DNA of 64,000 bases from Xanthomonas sontii (GTDB lineage: Bacteria; Pseudomonadota; Gammaproteobacteria; Xanthomonadales; Xanthomonadaceae): NCBI RefSeq assembly GCF_040529055.1, contig NZ_CP132342.1, positions 682,001 to 746,000 of the forward strand, written 5' to 3'. Under the pieces are notes generated by a model, which worked only from the letters and a program-made list of their open reading frames with translations, searched no databases and was not told where the DNA came from. Shown one piece after another: positions 17,528 through 27,937 of this stretch. The translations under genes and the position numbers were made by a program. The first letter of the stretch is position 1. Each line of letters begins with the position of its first letter.

Positions 17528-17890
17528 TTACGGCTGCGCCGGCCACTCGCGGAACACCACGCAGACCGTGGTTGGGTCCAGCATCGCGAACTCGCGTGCG
17601 CCCCAGGGCTTGAGCGCGACGGTACGGCAATTCGGATGCAGCCACTGCGGCGCACGTGCGGACAACTCGGCATAGATCGTGTCGATGCTGTCGGTTTCGA
17701 TGCCCAGTTCCGGCCGGTCCTTCGCCGCCCACTCGGCGTTCTCCACCAGATAGGCCTTGGCGCCGTCGCGTGCGATCACCGCCATCGTGGCGTCCTGGTA
17801 CAGCACCTGGAATCCCAGGCCGCCGACGAAGAAATCCAGCCCGTCCTGCATGCGCGCGTAGAAGATCTTGGGGATGAGGTTCTTGAACAT
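17528..17890 (-). CDS. VOC (glyoxalase/bleomycin-resistance fold) family protein
   Basis: 120 residues, one VOC domain built from two beta-alpha-beta-beta-beta units. The N-terminal half has KIFYARMQDGLDFFVGGLGFQVLY and the C-terminal half WGAREFAMLDPTTVCVVFREW, the usual closing strand of the fold. Members bind a metal or small molecule; the usual His/Glu ligands are not conclusively identifiable, so the substrate cannot be assigned. It is transcribed toward the DUF2256/photolyase pair (35-base gap), so it may share the transcript. Confidence 0.8.
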   Translation of the reverse strand: MFKNLIPKIFYARMQDGLDFFVGGLGFQVLYQDATMAVIARDGAKAYLVENAEWAAKDRPELGIETDSIDTIYAELSARAPQWLHPNCRTVALKPWGAREFAMLDPTTVCVVFREWPAQP

Positions 17891-18049
17891 GGGGCGACCT
17901 TGCGTCGGTGACCGGTGGCGAGTGTAGCGGGCCGGTCCCGGCACGGCATGACGACAAAAACAGGGGCGCCGGATGCCTGCCGCGCGCCGAGGCTGGCGAT
18001 GCCGCAGGCGGCTACACTGGCCAGCCTTCTTGCCGTCTCGCCCCCAGCC

Positions 18050-18586
18050 ATGACGTTCCGCTTCACCTGCAGCGCCTGCGATCAGGTCCACGAAGGCATG
18101 CCCGGCTTCAGCGTGGCGGCGCCGCTGAGCTATGCGCTGATTCCGGAGGCGCAGCGCGCCACTCGCTGCGAGCTGGGCTCGGACGATTGTGTGATCGATG
18201 AGGCTCACTTCTTCGTCCGCGGCTGCATCGAGATCCCCGTGCATGGCCACGCCGAACCGTTTTCCTGGGGCGTGTGGGTCTCGCTCAGCGAAGCCAGCTA
18301 CCTGCAGTGGGTCAACTGTTTCGATCAGCCGCAGCGTGCGCATGTGGGGCCGTTCTTCGGGTGGCTGAACACACGCCTGTCGCCGTATCCGGAGACCGCC
18401 GGTCTCAAGACGCAGGTCCATCTGCGCAACGACGGCATTCGCCCATGGATCGAACTGGAGCCGACCGCGCACCCGCTCGCAGTCGAACAGCGTGAAGGGA
18501 TCTCCGAGCAGCGGGTGGCCGAACTGTTTGCGCTGATGACGCACACATCCATCTCCGTTGCGACGGACCAGGGGACGACGCCATAA
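18050..18586 (+). CDS. DUF2199 domain protein
   Basis: 178 residues, soluble. The N-terminus has a CxxC-type pair (FTCSACDQVHEGMPGFS), followed by CVIDEAHFFVRGCIEIPV, the FSWGVWVSLSEASYLQW core and a C-terminal HLRNDGIRPWIELEPTAHPLAVEQREGI segment. This ordered set is the DUF2199 family, of unknown function. The ATG at 18050 starts exactly where family similarity begins. A -10-like TACACT sits about 30 bases upstream. Nothing shows what it acts on. Confidence 0.85.
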   Translation: MTFRFTCSACDQVHEGMPGFSVAAPLSYALIPEAQRATRCELGSDDCVIDEAHFFVRGCIEIPVHGHAEPFSWGVWVSLSEASYLQWVNCFDQPQRAHVGPFFGWLNTRLSPYPETAGLKTQVHLRNDGIRPWIELEPTAHPLAVEQREGISEQRVAELFALMTHTSISVATDQGTTP

Positions 18587-18710
18587 CGCTGTCGTCGGTG
18601 TGGATGTTTGTGGGCCGCGGGCCGCGTTTCCGTCCGGTGTAGCGGAGGCGCCGAGCCGCGCGCGGCTCCGCGGCGGTACGCTGACCCAAGACCCCGAATC
18701 GGAGCAGCAC

Positions 18711-18980
18711 ATGGGATATGAGTATCGCCTGACGTTTGCCGACGCCGATCCAGCAAAGACACGGCAAGCCATCGGCCAGCTGCCGGGCGTGGAAGAGGCG
18801 GCCGCGCGCGATGCCGGCGCCGCCGCGCTGGCACGACCGATGCCGGACGCAGTGTTCTGGTGCACCGCAGACGGCCTGTCCTTTTGCGCGAACACCAGCG
18901 AGGGACTGCGCTGCCTCGGCACCGTCATCGCCCGCCTGACCAGCACGTTCGGGACGGTCGAGGTGGCGGAACTGGAATGA
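18711..18980 (+). CDS. Hypothetical small protein
   Basis: 89 residues, soluble, acidic, with two cysteines. It opens [19 protein letters not shown] and contains a short [22 protein letters not shown] block; I do not recognise a family. A ribosome site (GGAG nine bases upstream) and codon use like its neighbours support it being real. It lies 124 bases after the DUF2199 gene in the same direction. Confidence 0.6.
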   Translation: MGYEYRLTFADADPAKTRQAIGQLPGVEEAAARDAGAAALARPMPDAVFWCTADGLSFCANTSEGLRCLGTVIARLTSTFGTVEVAELE

Positions 18981-19022
18981 CCGGCAACGCCGATCGCGCG
19001 CTGCTGCGCCAGCCGCGCCGAC

Positions 19023-19028
19023 TACACT
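19023..19028 (+). promoter_or_regulatory. Putative -10 element for leaderless ttcA mRNA
   Basis: TACACT ends seven bases before the ttcA ATG, and there is no Shine-Dalgarno sequence between them. Transcription starting six to eight bases downstream of a -10 would begin at or next to the start codon, giving a leaderless message. Confidence 0.4.
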
Positions 19029-19035
19029 ACCGCCG

Positions 19036-19917
19036 ATGACCTCGCCCCTGCCCCTGCCCCTGCCGCCGCTGCACCCGCTCGCCGATCCCACACCGCCTGC
19101 CGCCCGCAACGCCGCGGCGCTGGGCAAGCGCCTGTGCCGGCAGGTCGGCCAGGCCATCGCCGATTTCGGCATGATCGGCGCCGGCGACAAGGTCATGGTG
19201 TGCCTGTCCGGCGGCAAGGACAGCTACACCCTGCTGGACATCCTGCTGCAGTTGCAGCGCAAGGCGCCGGTACCGTTCGAGCTGGTGGCGGTGAACCTGG
19301 ACCAGAAGCAGCCGGGCTTTCCCGCCGACGTGCTGCCGGCCTACCTGCGCCAGCGTGGCGTGCCCTGGCATGTGATCGAGCAGGACACCTATTCGGTAGT
19401 CACCCGGGTGGTGCCGGAAGGCAAGACCCTGTGTTCGCTGTGTTCGCGGCTGCGCCGCGGCGCGCTATACCGCTACGCGGCGGAGAACGGCATCACCAAG
19501 ATCGCGCTGGGCCACCACCGCGACGACATCGTCGCCACGTTCTTCATGAACCTGTTCTTCCACGCCAAGCTGGCGGCGATGGCGCCGGTGCTGCGCAGCG
19601 ACGATGGCCGCCACGTGGTGATCCGGCCGCTGGCCTACGTGCGCGAGGACGATATCGCCGCCTACGCACAGACGCAGGCCTTCCCGCTGATCCCCTGCAC
19701 GCTGTGCGGCAGCCAGGAAACCCTGCAGCGCCGCCAGGTCGGGCAACTGCTGCAGCAGTGGGACCGGGAGCATCCGGGGCGGGTGGAGCAGATCGCCCGC
19801 GCGCTGGGCAACGTGCATCCGGCGCAACTGGCCGACCGTGCGCTGTTCGACTTCGCCGCGCTCGGCGGCGCCGCCATGGCGCCGGCCGGTGCCTGGGCGG
19901 ACGACGCGCCGGGCTGA
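19036..19917 (+). CDS. ttcA: tRNA 2-thiocytidine(32) synthetase TtcA
   Basis: 293 residues. ATP-dependent thiolation of cytidine 32 in tRNA, using an Fe-S cluster. The PP-loop motif SGGKDS (residues 58-63) activates the base as an adenylate, and the two CxxC pairs (TLCSLCSRL at about 133-136 and the later CTLCGSQ) are the cluster/sulphur ligands of TtcA. The GHHRDD motif follows. The N-terminus has a low-complexity Pro/Leu stretch. A -10-like hexamer seven bases upstream suggests a leaderless transcript. Confidence 0.96.
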   Translation: MTSPLPLPLPPLHPLADPTPPAARNAAALGKRLCRQVGQAIADFGMIGAGDKVMVCLSGGKDSYTLLDILLQLQRKAPVPFELVAVNLDQKQPGFPADVLPAYLRQRGVPWHVIEQDTYSVVTRVVPEGKTLCSLCSRLRRGALYRYAAENGITKIALGHHRDDIVATFFMNLFFHAKLAAMAPVLRSDDGRHVVIRPLAYVREDDIAAYAQTQAFPLIPCTLCGSQETLQRRQVGQLLQQWDREHPGRVEQIARALGNVHPAQLADRALFDFAALGGAAMAPAGAWADDAPG

Positions 19918-20029
19918 CCCACCTCGCTGAACCGCCCGATGCGGTACCCGGGCGGGCACGATGCGACAATGACCACCGCTCCCCGGCGCACGCCGCCGGA
20001 CCGTTCCGTTTCCTTCCGCTGGATGCTCG

Positions 20030-20935
20030 ATGTTCTTTCGCAATCTGACCCTGTTCCGCTTTCCCACCACGCTCGATTTCTCCGAGGTCGAAACGCTCCT
20101 GCCGGAGGCCCAGCTCAAGTCGGTCGGCCCGCTGGAAATGAGTTCGCGTGGCTTCATCTCCCCGTTCGGCCGCGACGAGCAGGAAGCGCTGTCGCACCGC
20201 ATCGCCGACTTCCTGTGGCTGACCGTCGGTGGCGAGGACAAGATCCTGCCCGGCTCGGTGGTCAACGACCTGCTCGCGCGCAAGGTCGCCGAGATCGAGG
20301 AGAAGGAAGGCCGGCGCCCCGGCGGCCGCGCGCGCAAGCGGCTCAAGGACGACCTGATCCATGAGCTGCTGCCGCGCGCCTTCGTCAAGTCCTCGCGCAC
20401 CGACGCCATGCTCGACCTGCAGCACGGCTACGTCGCCGTGGACACCTCCAGCCGCAAGACCGGCGAGAACGTGATGTCGGAGATCCGCGGCCTGCTCGGC
20501 AGCTTCCCGGCGCTGCCGCTGAATGCCGAAGTGGCGCCGCGCTCGATCCTGACCGGCTGGATCGCCGGCGAGCCGCTGCCCGAAGGCCTGAGCCTGGGCG
20601 AAGAATGCGAGATGAAGGATCCGATCGAAGGCGGCGCGGTGGTCAAGTGCCAGCACCAGGAGCTGCGCTGCGACGAGATCGACAAGCACCTGGAAGCCGG
20701 CAAGCAGGTCACCAAGCTGGCGCTGGTGCTCGACGACCACGTGTCCTTCGTGCTCGGCGACGATCTGGTGATCCGCAAGCTGAAGTTCCTCGACGGTGCG
20801 GTGGACCAGCTCGAGCATGCCGACCAGGACGGCGTGCGCGCCGAACTGGACGCGCGCTTCGCGCTGATGAGCGCCGAAGTGCGGCGCCTGTTCCTGTTGC
20901 TGGAAGCGGCGCTGAAGCTGAGCAAGGCCGACTGA
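20030..20935 (+). CDS. rdgC: Recombination-associated protein RdgC
   Basis: 301 residues, the usual length. RdgC is a ring-shaped nucleoid-associated DNA-binding protein that restrains RecA loading and influences replication and recombination. Family landmarks are the N-terminal MFFRNLTLFRF, the FISPFGRDEQEALSHRI block, the basic RARKRLKDDLIHELLPRAF segment and the C-terminal MSAEVRRLFLLLEAAL. It stands alone on its strand between ttcA and a metallopeptidase gene. Confidence 0.97.
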   Translation: MFFRNLTLFRFPTTLDFSEVETLLPEAQLKSVGPLEMSSRGFISPFGRDEQEALSHRIADFLWLTVGGEDKILPGSVVNDLLARKVAEIEEKEGRRPGGRARKRLKDDLIHELLPRAFVKSSRTDAMLDLQHGYVAVDTSSRKTGENVMSEIRGLLGSFPALPLNAEVAPRSILTGWIAGEPLPEGLSLGEECEMKDPIEGGAVVKCQHQELRCDEIDKHLEAGKQVTKLALVLDDHVSFVLGDDLVIRKLKFLDGAVDQLEHADQDGVRAELDARFALMSAEVRRLFLLLEAALKLSKAD

Positions 20936-20990
20936 TGCCGCGGCGCAAGCGGGTGCACGCGGCTGTCACCGTGCGCACCCGTGCCGGCGG

Positions 20991-20996
20991 TATGCT
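20991..20996 (+). promoter_or_regulatory. Putative -10 element for a leaderless metallopeptidase mRNA
   Basis: TATGCT ends six bases before the ATG at 21003 with no ribosome site between them, the same arrangement seen before ttcA and tdk. The match to a consensus -35 upstream is weak. Confidence 0.35.
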
Positions 20997-21002
20997 GTGC
21001 CC

Positions 21003-21794
21003 ATGCCCGATCTGCTCCGTCGCCTGATCGCGCCGCCCCCGGCGGCCGTCGAACGCGACCTCGTCCGCTTCCGCCTGGACGAGCGCGAGGTCGAGGTGCT
21101 GCGCGTGCGCGACCCGCGCGCGCGGCGCATCAAGCTCAGCGTGGACGAACGCGGCGCACGCCTGACCCTGCCCCTGCGGGCCAGCCTGATCGCCGGCGAG
21201 CGCTTCCTGCTGGAGAACCGCCAGTGGCTGGCGCAGCAGCTCTCGCGCTATGTCGCCGCCGAGACGCTGACGCCGCTGCGCCCGGGCGAGGCCGGCGAAC
21301 TGCCGCTGCGCGGGCAGTCGCTACCGGTGGCCTGGCACGACGCCCGCTACGCGCGCATCGAGGTCGCCGACGGCGTGGCGCACCTGCACCTGCCGCCACG
21401 CGGCGGCGACGCGGCACTGCGCCGCGCGCTGCGCGATTTCTACGAAGCCCAGGCCCGCGCCGACGTCGGCCGCTGGCTGCCGCAGTACCTGCCGTCGCTG
21501 CCGCGCGCCCCGCGTGCGGTGCGCTACAAGGTCATGTCCTCGCAGTGGGGCTCGCTGGCGCCCGACGGCAGCATGGCGCTGGACCTGGCGCTGGTGCTGG
21601 GACGCCCCTCGGCGTTCGAGTACGTGCTGGTGCACGAACTCTGCCACCTGATCCAGGCCAATCATTCGCCGGCGTTCTGGCACGAAGTGGAAGCGCGCTT
21701 CCCCGACTGGCGCGCCGAGCGCACCTGGTTCCACCAGCACGGTCGCCAGCTCAAGGCGCATCTGCGCTGGCTGCTGCGGCCGGATCGCGACTGA
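21003..21794 (+). CDS. YgjP-like (DUF45) M48-type metallopeptidase
   Basis: 263 residues, cytoplasmic. The zinc-binding signature HELCHLIQANHSPAFW (HExxH plus the third ligand region) sits in the C-terminal half, after a beta-rich N-terminal domain with the typical RRIKLSVDERGARLTLP segment and a YKVMSSQWGSLAPDGS block before the active site. These are the features of the YgjP/DUF45 family, predicted metal-dependent hydrolases; one in-frame GTG lies two codons upstream. The physiological substrate is unknown. Confidence 0.9.
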   Translation: MPDLLRRLIAPPPAAVERDLVRFRLDEREVEVLRVRDPRARRIKLSVDERGARLTLPLRASLIAGERFLLENRQWLAQQLSRYVAAETLTPLRPGEAGELPLRGQSLPVAWHDARYARIEVADGVAHLHLPPRGGDAALRRALRDFYEAQARADVGRWLPQYLPSLPRAPRAVRYKVMSSQWGSLAPDGSMALDLALVLGRPSAFEYVLVHELCHLIQANHSPAFWHEVEARFPDWRAERTWFHQHGRQLKAHLRWLLRPDRD

Positions 21795-21825
21795 AGGGTC
21801 CATCCACGAACGGTGGGAAACACTC

Positions 21826-21895
21826 GGTAGAAGCAGCTTTCGCCGCGATGCGCGCGCTCGGCAAAGCGCATCGCGGCGGAAGCCGCTCCTGAAGG
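21826..21895. repeat. REP-like inverted repeat (GCGGCTT family)
   Basis: Two arms related to the xanthomonad GGAGCGGCTTC-GCCGCGA repeat face each other: AGCTTTCGCCGCGATGCGC on the left and GCGCATCGCGGCGGAAGCC on the right, with about 15 bases between. Copies of the same family occur at 38763-38832, 48482-48575 and 59862-59917. Confidence 0.6.
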
Positions 21896-22393
21896 ACAGG
21901 CTGCATCCGACAGATCGGCTTGGGCGAGAGCACGTTCGTCGAAGCGCTCGAAGACGCTGCGGCGGGTGCGCCCGGACCGCGGCTGAACACCGAACATCGT
22001 GGCGCGATCGACGGCTGCGGCGAGGCTGCGCTCGGGCGGCGAATCGGGCACGCATGCTGCGCTGCGGCACGACATGGCGCAAACAGGGATGCGAACAAGG
22101 GGGAATGAGCAGGCGGGTGGGCACGCCGATGCGGTCGCATCGCGGTGTGTTGGCCCAGCGCTGCGGAAGCAGAACTCCATGCAGCGCCCGGCAGGCCCCC
22201 TCTCCTCCCGCCTACCGCGAATCAGGCGCGACCTCCGGCGCCAGCGAGGCGGTACGGTCCGTGCGGCACTACGCCGGCATGTCAGGACGCCGGGATCGAG
22301 CCGCGTACACAGGACGTATCGCGTCTACGCCTGTTGACGGCAGGCGTGGGCGCAACTTAAGCGAAAATTTTTCTACACACAAGCTTCACGATG

Positions 22394-22412
22394 GGTGTGT
22401 AGGGAACACACC
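22394..22412. terminator. Possible terminator hairpin after the chemoreceptor gene
   Basis: GGTGTGT-aggga-ACACACC, a seven-base perfect stem. It lies 112 bases past the stop of the minus-strand chemoreceptor gene; a T-rich tract follows only about 20 bases further, so classification as an intrinsic terminator is uncertain. Confidence 0.3.
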
Positions 22413-22523
22413 TACAGGCCTGTCCGCATGCCCCCGACGTGGGTGCGTTCGGCGTGGCGATGGACGCCGTCGCGGTCGTCAACCGCACTGCCCGCGGCGC
22501 CCCGCCCTGCGAACGCTTCCGCA

Positions 22524-24719
22524 TCAGGCGCTGCGCGCATAGTCGAAGCCGGCTGGCGCAGGCTGGATCGCCAGCACCGGCAACGCCTGCTCCGGCAGCG
22601 GGACCGACGGTGCCGCATCGGCCAGCCGGAACACCGCCACCGCCTCGCTCAGACTGCCGGCCTGCTGCTCCAAGGCGCGCGATGCGGCCGTGGCCTGCTC
22701 CACCAACGCCAGGTTCTGCTGGGTGCTGCGGTCCATCTGCGCCATCGCCTGTCCGACTTCGTCGATGCCGGCGGCCTGCTCCTGCGAGGCCGCCGCAATG
22801 CCCGCCATGAGTGCATTGACCTCGTCCACCGAGGCCAGCACGCGCCCCATGGTGCGGCCGGCGTCGTGCACCTGCGCCGAGGCCACCGCGACCTGGTCCA
22901 CCGAGGCCTCGATCAGGCGCTTGATCTCCTTGGCCGCATCGGCCGAGCGCTGCGCCAGCGCGCGCACCTCGCTGGCGACCACCGCGAAGCCGCGGCCCTG
23001 CTCGCCGGCACGCGCGGCCTCCACCGCGGCATTGAGCGCCAGGATGTTGGTCTGGAAGGCGATGCCGTCGATCACCGCGATGATCTCGCCGATCTTGCGC
23101 GAGGCCGCTTCCACGCCCTGCATCGCACCGACCGCCGCATCGATCGAAGCACCGCCCTGGCCGGCCACGGTCGCCGCGGCGTCGGCCAGCTGGTTGGCAT
23201 GGTGCGCATGGGTGGCGTTCTGGCGCACGGTGTCGGTCAGGCGCGCCGCCGCACGGGCGGTGCGCTCCAGCGTGCCGGCCTGTTCGGCGCTGCGCTGCGA
23301 CAGGTCCTGGTGGCCGCCGGCAATGGCGCCGGCCTCGGCATCGATCGCTGCGGCCGCGTGCTGGATGCCGGCCACGATCGCTGCGAGCTGGTCGGCACTG
23401 GCGTTGGCGTCGTCGCGCATGTCGGCGAACACGCCATGGAAATCGCCGTGCATGCGCACGCCGAGGTCGCCGCTGGCGATGGCGCGCAACAACCCGGACA
23501 ACTCGCCCAGGTTGCCGTCCACCGTCGCCATCAATTGGTTGAGGCTCTCGAGCATGATGCGGAAATCGTGCTGGTGCGCGCCGAGATCGGCACGCGCGCT
23601 GAAGTCGCCGGCCGCGGCGGCCTCGGCCAGATGCCAGATGTCGCGGCTGAGCGTGCCGAGGTTGGCCTTGATCGCATCCATCGCCTCGGAGATCGCGGCC
23701 TGCTCGCCGGGCAGGCGCGGCATGTCCTCGCTGAGATCGCCGATGGCGTAGCGCCGCATCAGCGCCACCATCGACTGCGCGGTGCCCACGTGCAGGTCGA
23801 CCAGCGCATTGGCGTCGCGCAGCAATTGGCCGTAGTCGCCCGGGAAGGCGGCCGCATCGCCGCGGCAGGCGATGGCGCCGTCGGCATGCCGTTGCGCCAT
23901 CCGCCGCTGCTCGGCCAGCACCGCGCGCAGTTGGGTCTGCATGGTCTGCATGCTGCGCAGCAGCTCGGCGGCCTCGTCGTTGCCCTGTGCCGGCAGCACC
24001 GCGTCGAGTTGGCCGGCGGCGATCGCCGCGGCCACGCGAGTACCTTCGCGCAGCGGCCGCACCAGGCTCTGGGTGATGCACCAGCCCAGCCACGCACTGA
24101 CCGCCAGCAGCAAACCGCCGCCGAGCAGCAGCAACCAGCGCGCGCGGGCCATGGTGGTCACCGCCTGCGCATAGGAGCCGTCGCTGAGCGTGCGCAGGTG
24201 CGCGGCGTTGCGCTGGATCGCCTGCTGCCACTGCGCCAGCAGCGGCTGCAAGGTGTACAGGTGCAAGGTCTGCGCATCCAGGTTCTGGTTGTCGGCGGCC
24301 ATCGCCAGCACCTGCGACTGGAACGGCTGCACCTGCACATAGGCCTTGTCGATCGCCGCGCGCAGCTGCGCGCCGGTGCGGTCGGCCGGGTCCAGGCGCA
24401 GCGCGAACAGCTTGCGCCGTGCCTGCGCGTAGTCGCGCTGGGCCTGGCCGATCGCGCGCACCACCGCCTGCTTCTCGTCGGGGTTGGTCAGGATGACGTC
24501 GTTGAGCAGGCCGATCTCCAGCCGCGCCTGCGCCGCGACCATGGCGTTGGACAGGCGGATCTTCTCCATCTTGTCCAGGGCGATGTCGTCGAGCTGCTGG
24601 CGCGCCAGCGCCATCGACGCGAGGCTGGCCACGATCAGGGCGCCGCAGATCAACAGCAGGGCAGCGAAGGCGAAGGTCAGGCGTGGGCCGACCCGGTAGC
24701 GGCGAAGGAGGCGGATCAT
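22524..24719 (-). CDS. Methyl-accepting chemotaxis protein
   Basis: 731 residues. N-terminal transmembrane helix ([23 protein letters not shown]), a periplasmic four-helix-bundle sensor region (about 35-185), a second transmembrane helix ([21 protein letters not shown]), HAMP-type segments, and a long cytoplasmic coiled coil with the conserved signalling tip ([33 protein letters not shown]). Flanking methylation-helix sequence and a C-terminal hydrophobic tail complete it. It should sense a periplasmic ligand and control CheA. The ligand is unknown. It is monocistronic, with a 227-base upstream gap to the hydrolase operon. Confidence 0.95.
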   Translation of the reverse strand: MIRLLRRYRVGPRLTFAFAALLLICGALIVASLASMALARQQLDDIALDKMEKIRLSNAMVAAQARLEIGLLNDVILTNPDEKQAVVRAIGQAQRDYAQARRKLFALRLDPADRTGAQLRAAIDKAYVQVQPFQSQVLAMAADNQNLDAQTLHLYTLQPLLAQWQQAIQRNAAHLRTLSDGSYAQAVTTMARARWLLLLGGGLLLAVSAWLGWCITQSLVRPLREGTRVAAAIAAGQLDAVLPAQGNDEAAELLRSMQTMQTQLRAVLAEQRRMAQRHADGAIACRGDAAAFPGDYGQLLRDANALVDLHVGTAQSMVALMRRYAIGDLSEDMPRLPGEQAAISEAMDAIKANLGTLSRDIWHLAEAAAAGDFSARADLGAHQHDFRIMLESLNQLMATVDGNLGELSGLLRAIASGDLGVRMHGDFHGVFADMRDDANASADQLAAIVAGIQHAAAAIDAEAGAIAGGHQDLSQRSAEQAGTLERTARAAARLTDTVRQNATHAHHANQLADAAATVAGQGGASIDAAVGAMQGVEAASRKIGEIIAVIDGIAFQTNILALNAAVEAARAGEQGRGFAVVASEVRALAQRSADAAKEIKRLIEASVDQVAVASAQVHDAGRTMGRVLASVDEVNALMAGIAAASQEQAAGIDEVGQAMAQMDRSTQQNLALVEQATAASRALEQQAGSLSEAVAVFRLADAAPSVPLPEQALPVLAIQPAPAGFDYARSA

Positions 24720-24908
24720 GGAAGCGCGGCGTCAGGGCGAAAGGTGCGCGCTACGCTGTACGCCGAAGTTTTCCGAACCGCGACGGCACGGCGACAACAT
24801 GTCGAACTGTGACGCCGCGAAAGGAACAATTGCGGCGGCCTGCGCAGCACCGGCGCCCACTGCGTCGCAGTGTGCGTGCGCGATGCCCGGATGCGATGGT
24901 CGCGGCGG

Positions 24909-24946
24909 CGCAGACGCACGGCGACGCGGTCAGCGCCGCGTCTGCG
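24909..24946 (-). terminator. Strong hairpin ending the hemH-hydrolase operon
   Basis: CGCAGACGC pairs with GCGTCTGCG, with an inner GGCG/CGCC pairing. The structure begins directly after the hydrolase stop codon. It lacks a T-tract, so it may act with Rho or by stabilising the 3' end. Confidence 0.5.
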
Positions 24947-25789
24947 TCAGAGGAAGCCCTGCAGCAACGCGGCCACCGCCGCCGGTTGTTCCATGTGCAG
25001 ATGGTGGGTGCCGGGCAGCGTGAGCACGCGGCCGTCGCGCAGGCACGCCGCGCGCGTCAGGCGCAGCGACTCGGGCAGGATGTCCTGCGCCGGATCGGCG
25101 AACACCACCGCGGTCGGGCACTCGATGCCGGCCAGCAGCGCCTGCATCTGCGGCTCGGTCGGGCGGATCGCGGTGGGCAGGGTCAGCCGGCGGTCGCTGC
25201 GCCACACGTAGCCGCCATCCACCGCGCGCACGCCGCGTTCCACCAGCAGCCGCGCGGCCGGCTCGCTGAGCTGGTTGGCCAGCATCCGCGCCCGCACCGG
25301 CGCGGCCAGATCGGGAAACACGCGCAATGGCGTGGCATTGGCGCGGCGCGTGCTGGCGACGCTGTTGCGCAACCGTTCCACCGCGCCCGCCTCGCTCTCG
25401 GCCAGGCCGCCCAGCATCTCGATCGCCACGAACTTCTCGATACGCTGCGGCGCCGCGGCGGCCAGCAGGCTGGCGATGGCCGCGCCCATCGAATGGCCGA
25501 TCAGCACGAAGCGCTCCCAGCCCAGCGCATCGGCCGCGTCCAGCACCGGGTGCAGGGCGCTGGCCAGCAGGTATTCGGCACCATCGGGCAGGTCGCTGCT
25601 GTGGCCATGGCCGGGCAGGTCCAGCATCACCAGGTCCAGCTGCGGCAGGTGCCGGCTCAGCGGCACGAAGCTGGCGGCGTTGTCGAGCCAGCCGTGCAAG
25701 GCCAGCGCCTTGGGCCCCTCCGGGTCGCCGCTGCGCAGTCCGGCCAGCGCGCCCACCCGCGACGGGCAGGCAAAAGCACGCAAACTCAT
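24947..25789 (-). CDS. Alpha/beta-hydrolase fold protein
   Basis: 280 residues. The nucleophile elbow GHSMGA (S100), the oxyanion-hole HGW motif ([11 protein letters not shown]), the acid loop ([10 protein letters not shown]) and the C-terminal catalytic histidine ([10 protein letters not shown]) are all in place. It is therefore a serine hydrolase or esterase, substrate unknown. Its ATG overlaps the TGA of hemH by four bases (ATGA), so the two genes form an operon. A role in haem metabolism is not implied by the sequence. Confidence 0.88.
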   Translation of the reverse strand: MSLRAFACPSRVGALAGLRSGDPEGPKALALHGWLDNAASFVPLSRHLPQLDLVMLDLPGHGHSSDLPDGAEYLLASALHPVLDAADALGWERFVLIGHSMGAAIASLLAAAAPQRIEKFVAIEMLGGLAESEAGAVERLRNSVASTRRANATPLRVFPDLAAPVRARMLANQLSEPAARLLVERGVRAVDGGYVWRSDRRLTLPTAIRPTEPQMQALLAGIECPTAVVFADPAQDILPESLRLTRAACLRDGRVLTLPGTHHLHMEQPAAVAALLQGFL

Positions 25790-26745
25790 GCCGCGCGGGC
25801 CGCCAGCTGCGCCAGGGCACGCGCGTGCGCCGGGGCGTCGTTGAGACAGGGGATGTAGCGCACCTGCATGCCGCGTTCGGCGCAGGTCTCGACGAAGCCC
25901 ATCGCCACTTCTTCCAGGGTTTCCAGGCAGTCGGTGGCGAAGCCGGGACAGAGTACGTCCACCTGCTTGACCCCCTGCCCGGCAAGCTCCCACAGCCGCG
26001 GCTCGGCGTACGGGCGCAGCCAGCGCTCGGCGCCGAAGCGCGACTGGTAGCCGAGCTCCCACTGCCCGGCCTCCAGGCCCAGCGCAGCGGCGATCGCCTG
26101 CGCGCTGGCTTCGCAGCGCTGCGGGTAGGGATCGCCGTTGTTGGCCACGCGCTGCGGCAGGCCGTGGAAGGAGAAGAACAGCCGCTCGCCGCGGCCATGC
26201 TGCGCCCAGTGCGCACGCACGCTGTCGGCCACCGCCGCGACCCAGGCCGGATCGGTCGGGTAGTCCTCGATCAGGTGCACCGGCAGCTGCGGATGGCGCG
26301 CCTGCCAGGCCTGCACCACGTCCTCGATCGAGGCGGTGGTGGTGGTCGAATACTGCGGGTACAGCGGCAGCACCACGATCCGGCGCACGCCGGCATCGCG
26401 CAGCGCGTCCAGGGCCGGCGCCAGGGCCGGCGCGCCGTAGCGCATCGCCCAGGCCACGCGGTGCCCGGGCAGCTCGCGCTGCATGCCCTCGGCCAGGCGG
26501 CGGGTGTACACCGCTAGCGGCGAGCCGTCCGCCAGCCACACCTGGGCGTACTTCTCCGCCGATTTCGGCGAACGCCGCGGCAGGATCACCCAGTGCAGCA
26601 GCGGCCACCAGAACAGGCGCGGGATCGCGACCACGCGCTTGTCGCCAAGGAACTCGGCCAGATAACGGGCGACCGCAGGCGCGGTCGGCGCCTCGGGCGT
26701 GCCTAGATTCACCACCAGGATGGCGGTCTCGGGTGCGTCGGACAT
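25786..26745 (-). CDS. hemH: Ferrochelatase HemH
   Basis: 319 residues. Inserts Fe(II) into protoporphyrin IX, the last step of haem synthesis. Landmarks are the N-terminal [24 protein letters not shown], the [14 protein letters not shown] block, the catalytic histidine region [10 protein letters not shown], and [14 protein letters not shown] near the C-terminus. A CACAAT hexamer ends six bases before the ATG with no clear ribosome site, so a leaderless transcript is plausible. The stop overlaps the start of the hydrolase gene. Confidence 0.97.
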   Translation of the reverse strand: MSDAPETAILVVNLGTPEAPTAPAVARYLAEFLGDKRVVAIPRLFWWPLLHWVILPRRSPKSAEKYAQVWLADGSPLAVYTRRLAEGMQRELPGHRVAWAMRYGAPALAPALDALRDAGVRRIVVLPLYPQYSTTTTASIEDVVQAWQARHPQLPVHLIEDYPTDPAWVAAVADSVRAHWAQHGRGERLFFSFHGLPQRVANNGDPYPQRCEASAQAIAAALGLEAGQWELGYQSRFGAERWLRPYAEPRLWELAGQGVKQVDVLCPGFATDCLETLEEVAMGFVETCAERGMQVRYIPCLNDAPAHARALAQLAARAA

Positions 26746-26751
26746 GCGCGC

Positions 26752-26757
26752 ATTGTG
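26752..26757 (-). promoter_or_regulatory. Putative -10 element for leaderless hemH mRNA
   Basis: CACAAT on the minus strand, six bases upstream of the hemH ATG, with no Shine-Dalgarno sequence between. Confidence 0.3.
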
Positions 26758-26912
26758 GCAGAGCGCGCGCGCTGCGGCGTGTCGATCCGTTCGATCGCGG
26801 CGATCGACGGCGCCTGCATGCGGTGCCGGCACCACTCATTGCCGATTCATTGCCCTGTGACTAAGTTCAAGGACTTGCAGTATCTTGCTGCGGACCTATT
26901 TCGGAGCCCGCC

Positions 26913-27812
26913 ATGCCCCTCCTGCCGCGCCTCGCCCTGTTGTTGAGCACCCTGTTGTTCGTCGGCCACGCCGTGGCCGGACCGGAAGAGGACGAGCGCG
27001 CCCGCAACGCGCTGCGCGTGCTGACCGACATCCAGAAGATTCCCGAGCAGGCCATCCCCGACAAGCTGCTTGACGAGGGCCGCGCCATCGTGGTGATCCC
27101 GGATACGCTCAAGGCCGGCCTGGTGATCGGCGGGCGCCGCGGCCACGGCCTGATGTCGGTCAAGCGCCCCGACGGCACCTGGTCCAACCCGGTGTTCGTC
27201 AAGCTCACCGGCGGCAGCATCGGCTTCCAGGTCGGCGTGCAGTCCTCCGACGTGGTGTTGGTGTTCCGCAACGACCGCAGCCTGGACAACATCGTCAACG
27301 GCAAGTTCACCCTCGGCGCCGATGCCGGCGTCGCCGCCGGCCCGGTCGGGCGCAACGCCGCCGCCGCCACCGACGGCCAGCTCAAGGCCGAGATCTGGTC
27401 GTGGTCGCGCGCGCGCGGCCTGTTCGCCGGCGTCGCCCTGGATGGCGCCGCGCTGCAGATCGACGATGCCGCCGACCTCAACGCCTACGGCAGCAACACC
27501 ACCCCGCGGATGATCTTCGAGGGTCGCACCACCAACCGGCCGTCCAACGACATCGTCGCCTTCCGCGACAAGCTCGAGGAAGCCACCTACGCCGCGCGGC
27601 AGAGCCGCGGCACCGACAGCAACGGCAGCCCGGGCGCCGCCCCGGCACCGGCGGCCATGCCGGCGCCGCAGGCCACGCCGGAACCGACCGCCGCGCCCGA
27701 CGCCGCTGCCAGCACCGTCCCCCTGCAGGGCCAGGCGCAACCGGCGCAGCAGGGCTTCCAGCCGGTGTCCGACGGCGAGATCCGCACCGAGAAGCTCGAC
27801 GGCGATCGCTGA
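26913..27812 (+). CDS. SYLF-domain lipid-binding-like exported protein
   Basis: 299 residues. A signal peptide ([20 protein letters not shown]) is followed by a SYLF/Ysc84-type domain (about 25-215): [78 protein letters not shown]. The C-terminal 70 residues are a Pro/Ala/Gln-rich low-complexity tail. Ysc84-type domains bind phospholipid. A GGAG ribosome site supports the start. It faces away from hemH. Confidence 0.92.
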   Translation: MPLLPRLALLLSTLLFVGHAVAGPEEDERARNALRVLTDIQKIPEQAIPDKLLDEGRAIVVIPDTLKAGLVIGGRRGHGLMSVKRPDGTWSNPVFVKLTGGSIGFQVGVQSSDVVLVFRNDRSLDNIVNGKFTLGADAGVAAGPVGRNAAAATDGQLKAEIWSWSRARGLFAGVALDGAALQIDDAADLNAYGSNTTPRMIFEGRTTNRPSNDIVAFRDKLEEATYAARQSRGTDSNGSPGAAPAPAAMPAPQATPEPTAAPDAAASTVPLQGQAQPAQQGFQPVSDGEIRTEKLDGDR

Positions 27813-27844
27813 GCGCGGTTCCCAACGCCACCTGTCCATCCCGT

Positions 27845-27864
27845 CGTGCAGGCATGCCTGCACG
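27845..27864. repeat. Perfect 20-base palindrome upstream of tatA
   Basis: CGTGCAGGCA followed by its exact reverse complement TGCCTGCACG, without spacer, 74 bases before the tatA start. Could be a dimeric regulator site or a repeat hairpin after the SYLF gene. Confidence 0.45.
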
Positions 27865-27937
27865 TCCGGGAAAGGTAACGCGGCGCGGCGCGGTGCGTTA
27901 TCCTGCGGGTTCCTCACGACTTTTCTGCGAGCGGATC

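Larger units (their letters stand above)
21795..22523. other. Intergenic stretch without a gene
   Basis: About 730 bases between two convergent genes. It holds one REP-like inverted repeat (listed separately), a hairpin near 22394-22412 and an AT-rich patch at about 22361-22373. Short open frames on both strands here have no coherent composition and include repeat sequence, so I call no gene. Confidence 0.6.

Noticed and set aside
21910..22110. Possible 62-codon plus-strand gene in the gap after the metallopeptidase gene
   Set aside because: Sequence lies beside repeat DNA and has no plausible protein features.
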